Below the pieces are notes generated by a model. That model had not been told where the DNA came from and ran no database searches. It was given only the letters and a program-made list of their open reading frames with translations. Below, in pieces: positions 61,048-64,000 of a stretch of 64,000 nt of DNA. The stretch comes from Providencia rettgeri (lineage in GTDB: Bacteria > Pseudomonadota > Gammaproteobacteria > Enterobacterales > Enterobacteriaceae): NCBI RefSeq assembly GCF_013702265.1, contig NZ_CP059348.1:1364001-1428000 (forward strand). The letters run 5' to 3'. Both the position numbers and the translations under genes were made by a program. Numbering within the stretch: position 1 is the stretch's first letter; every line of letters begins with the position of its first letter.

Positions 61048-63058
61048 CACAGAGATGAATAAGCCATTGATGTCATCACCGGATAAAAACTGGTTTCAAA
61101 TGAAAGCAACCAGTGAAACGACGGCAGATATCTACATCTATGACGAAATTGGTGGCTGGGGTATTAGCGCAAGACGATTTACTGAAGATCTTATTGCGCT
61201 GGGAAATCTTAGCCACATTAATCTTCATATTCATTCACCGGGCGGTGAAGTCTTTGAAGGTATCGCCATTTACAACCAGTTAAAAAACCACAATGCCAGC
61301 ATTACGGTATATATCGATGGCTTAGCAGCATCCATGGCCTCGGTCATTGCGATGGTTGGGGATGAAGTCATTATGCCAACCAATGCCATGATGATGATCC
61401 ATAAGCCATGGGGGGTATCGTGGGGTGATGCCGATGATATGCGTGACTACGCCGATTTGTTGGATAAGGTCGAAAATGTCTTAATTCCCGCGTACATGGA
61501 GAAAACAGGGAAAACCAAAGAGGAACTTGAAGCCATGCTCAGTGAAGAAACATGGCTCACAGCAGAAGAGTGCGTTGAGCACGGTTTTGCTAACACCACT
61601 ATTGAGCCAGTTAAAGCAATGGCGAGTCTTTCATCTAAACGCATCGAGGAATTTAAATCCATGCCAAATTCATTAAAAAATACACTGAAAAACAGTTTAG
61701 CAAATCCACGTAACACAACTAATCCCGTCAATGAGCCGGCGCCACAGTCTCAGAATACAGTGAATGCTCCACAACCGGATACTGAAGGTATTCAGGCTCA
61801 AGCGCGCCAGAATCAGCAAGCTCGTATGAACGGTATCAAAGACCTTTTTGCGATGTTTGGTGGCAAGCACAATGACACGATGATGGAATGCTTGCTTGAT
61901 GTGAACTGCTCCGTTGAGAATGCAAGGGAGAAGCTGCTTAACAAACTAGGTCAGGAAGCTACACCGACCAATAAAAACGATTACGGCGCTCACATTTTTG
62001 CAAATAACGGGAACATCGTCGGTGACAGTGTCCGGGCGTCATTAATGGCACGTGCTGGCTATGATGAAGTTCATGCTGACAACCCATATAACTGCATGAC
62101 ACTCCGCGAATTAGCCCGTATGTCACTGGCTGATCGCGGCGTGGGTGTTGCAAGCTATAACCCAATGCAGATGATCGCAATGGCGTTTACTCACACCACC
62201 TCTGATTTTGGTAATATTTTACTGGATGTTGCCAACAAATCTATTTTACAGGGCTGGGATGAGGCTGAGGAAACGTTTGATCTATGGACGAAGAAAGGGC
62301 AACTCAGCGATTTTAAAACTGCAACTCGTGTCGGCATGGGGGGCTTTAATTCGATTCGTGAAGTTCGTGAAGGGGCAGAGTATAAATATGTCACCACGAG
62401 CGACAAAAAAGAGACGATTGCACTTGCTACCTACGGGGAGCTTTTTAGTATTTCGCGACAAGCCATCATCAACGATGACATGTCAATGCTAACCGATATC
62501 CCAATGAAGTTAGGGCGTGCTGCTAAAGCCACCATTGGCGATTTGGTTTACGTTATTCTGACGAAAAATGGAAAAATGCAATCTGACAGTAAGCCACTCT
62601 TTGGTGCAGATCATGGCAACAGTATTAAAGGCGGTATGGACGTTGACACTATTGCCAATGGTCGAACAGCCATGCGCAAGCAAAAAGAAGGCGAGCGAGC
62701 GTTAAATATTCGCCCTGCATTTATGCTTGTGCCAACAGCATTAGAAATCGCAGCGATTCAGGTTGTTGGCTCTGGTAGCGTAAAAGGCGCAGACGTGAAT
62801 GCCAACATCATCAACCCTATTCGTAATATTGCCGAAATCATTACTGAACCACGCTTAGATGCTAATAGCGATACCACATGGTATATGACCTCAGCAAAAG
62901 GCACTGACACTATTGAAGTCGCTTATTTAAATGGTGTTGATGTTCCTTATATTGACCAACAAGAAGGGTTTACTTCTGATGGCGTAACCACAAAAGTTCG
63001 CATTGATGCGGGTGTTGCGCCTATTGATTACCGCGGCTTGCTTCGTGTTGAAGCTTAA
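61007..63058 (+). CDS. ClpP-like prohead protease / major capsid protein fusion
   Basis: About 683 residues. I take the ATG at 61007 (M-Q-M-K-Q-T), with AAAGG upstream, overlapping the portal by 41 bases; M-N-K at 61055 is possible. Residues about 35-220 form a ClpP/SppA-type serine protease: H-S-P-G-G-E-V, active-site S in G-L-A-A-S-M-A-S and H in M-M-M-I-H-K-P-W. After a Gln/Pro/Asn-rich scaffold-like linker, about residue 305 onward is a major head protein with M-T-L-R-E-L-A-R-M-S-L. The protease is expected to separate the parts during prohead maturation. Confidence 0.9.
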   Translation: MQMKQTHQVPPKNSTEMNKPLMSSPDKNWFQMKATSETTADIYIYDEIGGWGISARRFTEDLIALGNLSHINLHIHSPGGEVFEGIAIYNQLKNHNASITVYIDGLAASMASVIAMVGDEVIMPTNAMMMIHKPWGVSWGDADDMRDYADLLDKVENVLIPAYMEKTGKTKEELEAMLSEETWLTAEECVEHGFANTTIEPVKAMASLSSKRIEEFKSMPNSLKNTLKNSLANPRNTTNPVNEPAPQSQNTVNAPQPDTEGIQAQARQNQQARMNGIKDLFAMFGGKHNDTMMECLLDVNCSVENAREKLLNKLGQEATPTNKNDYGAHIFANNGNIVGDSVRASLMARAGYDEVHADNPYNCMTLRELARMSLADRGVGVASYNPMQMIAMAFTHTTSDFGNILLDVANKSILQGWDEAEETFDLWTKKGQLSDFKTATRVGMGGFNSIREVREGAEYKYVTTSDKKETIALATYGELFSISRQAIINDDMSMLTDIPMKLGRAAKATIGDLVYVILTKNGKMQSDSKPLFGADHGNSIKGGMDVDTIANGRTAMRKQKEGERALNIRPAFMLVPTALEIAAIQVVGSGSVKGADVNANIINPIRNIAEIITEPRLDANSDTTWYMTSAKGTDTIEVAYLNGVDVPYIDQQEGFTSDGVTTKVRIDAGVAPIDYRGLLRVEA

Positions 63059-63083
63059 TTCTAATTGTTAAATTAATCATATT

Positions 63084-63102
63084 GCCCTGACGGGCTTTTT
63101 TT
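63084..63102 (+). terminator. Short hairpin with T-run after the capsid gene
   Basis: GCCC pairs with GGGC across TGAC, followed by seven T residues. A second hairpin, CCGGCT/AGCCGG, follows at about 63114-63131, close to the next ribosome site. It may adjust the ratio of capsid to downstream transcripts. Confidence 0.6.
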
Positions 63103-63142
63103 ATACCTAAAATCCGGCTTTTCGGAGCCGGTAGGAGACATT

Positions 63143-63493
63143 ATGGCTAAGAATTACCAGCAACAGGGTTTGACTGTTGAGATTATTAATACCTCAGCGA
63201 AAGATAGCATTCTAAGTGGATCTCTTGTGATGGTTGGCGTTTTGGCTTGCGTCGCGGCGACAAACATTGCTCCTGGTGAAATCGGTGATGGTTTTGCCGA
63301 GGGGGTTTATTTACTTCCTAAAAAAGCGGGTGTGGCATTGACGACTGGTCAAGCTGTAACCGCTGAAAAAGGCATTGTTGCGGATAAGGGTGGTGCTGCG
63401 GTAGGCGTAACATGGTCAGCTGCGGAAGCGGGTGATGAAATGGTCGCGGTGAAGCTTAACATTTTCCCAGCAGCAGCTGCCGCTGGTGGTTAA
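63143..63493 (+). CDS. DUF2190 capsid decoration/cement protein
   Basis: A 116-residue beta-rich, Ala/Gly/Val-rich protein. The blocks G-V-Y-L-L-P-K-K-A-G-V-A-L-T-T-G-Q-A-V and A-E-A-G-D-E-M-V-A-V-K-L are typical of DUF2190. It follows the major capsid gene, as decoration proteins do, and probably stabilises the expanded head. AGGAG precedes the ATG. Confidence 0.82.
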   Translation: MAKNYQQQGLTVEIINTSAKDSILSGSLVMVGVLACVAATNIAPGEIGDGFAEGVYLLPKKAGVALTTGQAVTAEKGIVADKGGAAVGVTWSAAEAGDEMVAVKLNIFPAAAAAGG

Positions 63494-63496
63494 TCC

Positions 63497-63790
63497 ATGA
63501 GTGCGTTTGAGCGATTAACGGATCGAATGGACGCACTCACAGCAAAGCGGATGGGGAAGCCTATTTCTATTAACGGCACGGAACATATTGGGGTGGATTC
63601 TCATTTTCTACCTGAATTTGGTCCGGTTACGGGTGATGGGATTTCCTATGTCATTTTTTCTGATTCATTTAAGCCCGGAAAGAATGACCGCGTTATTGCT
63701 GATGGGATCCATTACACAGCCACTCGCCGACAGCGATTTAATGGCAAGTGGATGCTTTTTCTGGAGGTTGTTGACGATGAAGGGGATTGA
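63497..63790 (+). CDS. gpFII-like head-tail attachment protein
   Basis: 97 residues, small beta-barrel type, with G-K-N-D-R-V-I-A-D-G-I-H-Y-T-A-T in the middle. It matches the head-tail joining family (lambda gpFII-like) by position and size more than by strong sequence similarity. It overlaps the next gene by 14 bases. No clear Shine-Dalgarno; it starts 4 bases after the decoration gene stop, so translation may be coupled. Confidence 0.62.
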   Translation: MSAFERLTDRMDALTAKRMGKPISINGTEHIGVDSHFLPEFGPVTGDGISYVIFSDSFKPGKNDRVIADGIHYTATRRQRFNGKWMLFLEVVDDEGD

Positions 63791-64000
63791 TGACGCAATT
63801 CGTAATCTAAATGTCATTGTTGATAAGGTCACGCCCATTGCGACCGCACAAGCGATTAACCGGGTTGCTGCAAGAGCGATAAGCCGTAGCGTCAAGCAGG
63901 TTTCTAAAGAAGTGCGAATCCAGCAAAAAATTATCCGTAAGCGCGTTAAGTTCAGTAAGGCGAGTTCAAAACATGGAACCCCAAAAGCCCGCGTTACTGT
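63777..64000 (+). CDS. gpZ-like tail completion protein (partial)
   Basis: Starts M-K-G-I-D-D-A-I-R-N-L-N at 63777 and runs off the window after 74 complete codons. The basic region Q-A-I-N-R-V-A-A-R-A-I-S-R-S-V-K and I-Q-Q-K-I-I-R-K-R-V-K is typical of lambda gpZ-type minor tail proteins. GGAGG lies upstream at 63763-63767. This fits the lambda order FII-Z. Confidence 0.78.
   Translation, partial: MKGIDDAIRNLNVIVDKVTPIATAQAINRVAARAISRSVKQVSKEVRIQQKIIRKRVKFSKASSKHGTPKARVT

Larger units (their letters stand above)
38430..64000. mobile_element. Lambdoid prophage (right end outside the window)
   Basis: The gene order is that of a lambdoid phage: int-xis, left operon, cI/cro immunity, initiator, accessory, late regulator, lysis, cos, terminase, head and joining genes. 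The left border is approximate (attL within about 38205-38494). Tail genes and attR lie beyond the right edge. Operators, cos, lysis and head genes look intact with no visible frameshift, so the element may be functional. Confidence 0.93.

Noticed and set aside
61959-62180. Internal minus-strand frame in the capsid gene
   Set aside because: Shadow of a well-conserved major capsid coding region.

Overview
The window reads as an enterobacterial chromosome of the Morganellaceae type. Providencia is my best guess, from the moderately AT-rich composition and from the way the proteins resemble E. coli K-12 orthologues I know from memory; no search was run. About the first 38 kb is chromosomal. The rest, to the right edge, is a lambdoid prophage that is cut off in its head/tail genes.

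Left part (1-16.4 kb): an exported protein; a YeaK-type tRNA-editing protein; the complete histidine operon hisGDCBHAFI on the minus strand, with its leader peptide hisL (six consecutive His codons) and attenuator; yeeZ; gstB and dacC; an unusual repeat and coiled-coil protein; and the serine catabolism pair sdaC-sdaB. An AT-rich stretch of about 0.9 kb without genes lies upstream of sdaC.

Middle part (17.3-33.3 kb): a condensed version of the E. coli 19-20 min region. It holds ybjG, the small RNA gene rybB with a near-consensus sigma-E promoter, grxA, ybjC, ybjN, rlmC, the arginine transporter artPIQM, ybjT, lysO, ybjD and macAB. A protein with the Cys/His/Asp motifs of YopT-type (C58) cysteine proteases sits between rlmC and artM. 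From 33.7 to 37.8 kb, between macB and cspD, lies a four-gene cluster: an NCS1 permease, a nitrilase-superfamily amidase, an IclR regulator and a DUF1177 protein. It looks like a catabolic unit for an unidentified nitrogen compound.

Prophage (about 38.4 kb to the end): the left operon (minus) runs from PL through a small gene, csrA, an rdgC-like gene and accessory genes to xis and int. The immunity region has CI, Cro and matching 18-bp operators that sit on recognisable PL and PR promoters. The right operon has a YmfL-like regulator, an initiator gene containing five 21-bp iterons, two DNA methyltransferases, a Lar-like protein, rusA, an antirepressor, a DUF968 protein and a DUF1133 late-regulator candidate. 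A putative late promoter and terminator follow. Then come opposite-strand moron genes, a phage-21-type lysis cassette (pinholin with dual start, SAR endolysin, nested spanins), a lambda-like cos site, terminase Nu1/A, gpW, portal, a ClpP-like protease/major capsid fusion, a decoration protein and gpFII/gpZ-like joining proteins.

The points most worth following up are the C58-like protein, the repeat/coiled-coil protein, the DUF1177 cluster, the prophage-encoded CsrA together with a recurrent TTTGTGGAG ribosome-binding box, the iterons inside the initiator gene, and the moron genes between the late promoter and the lysis genes.
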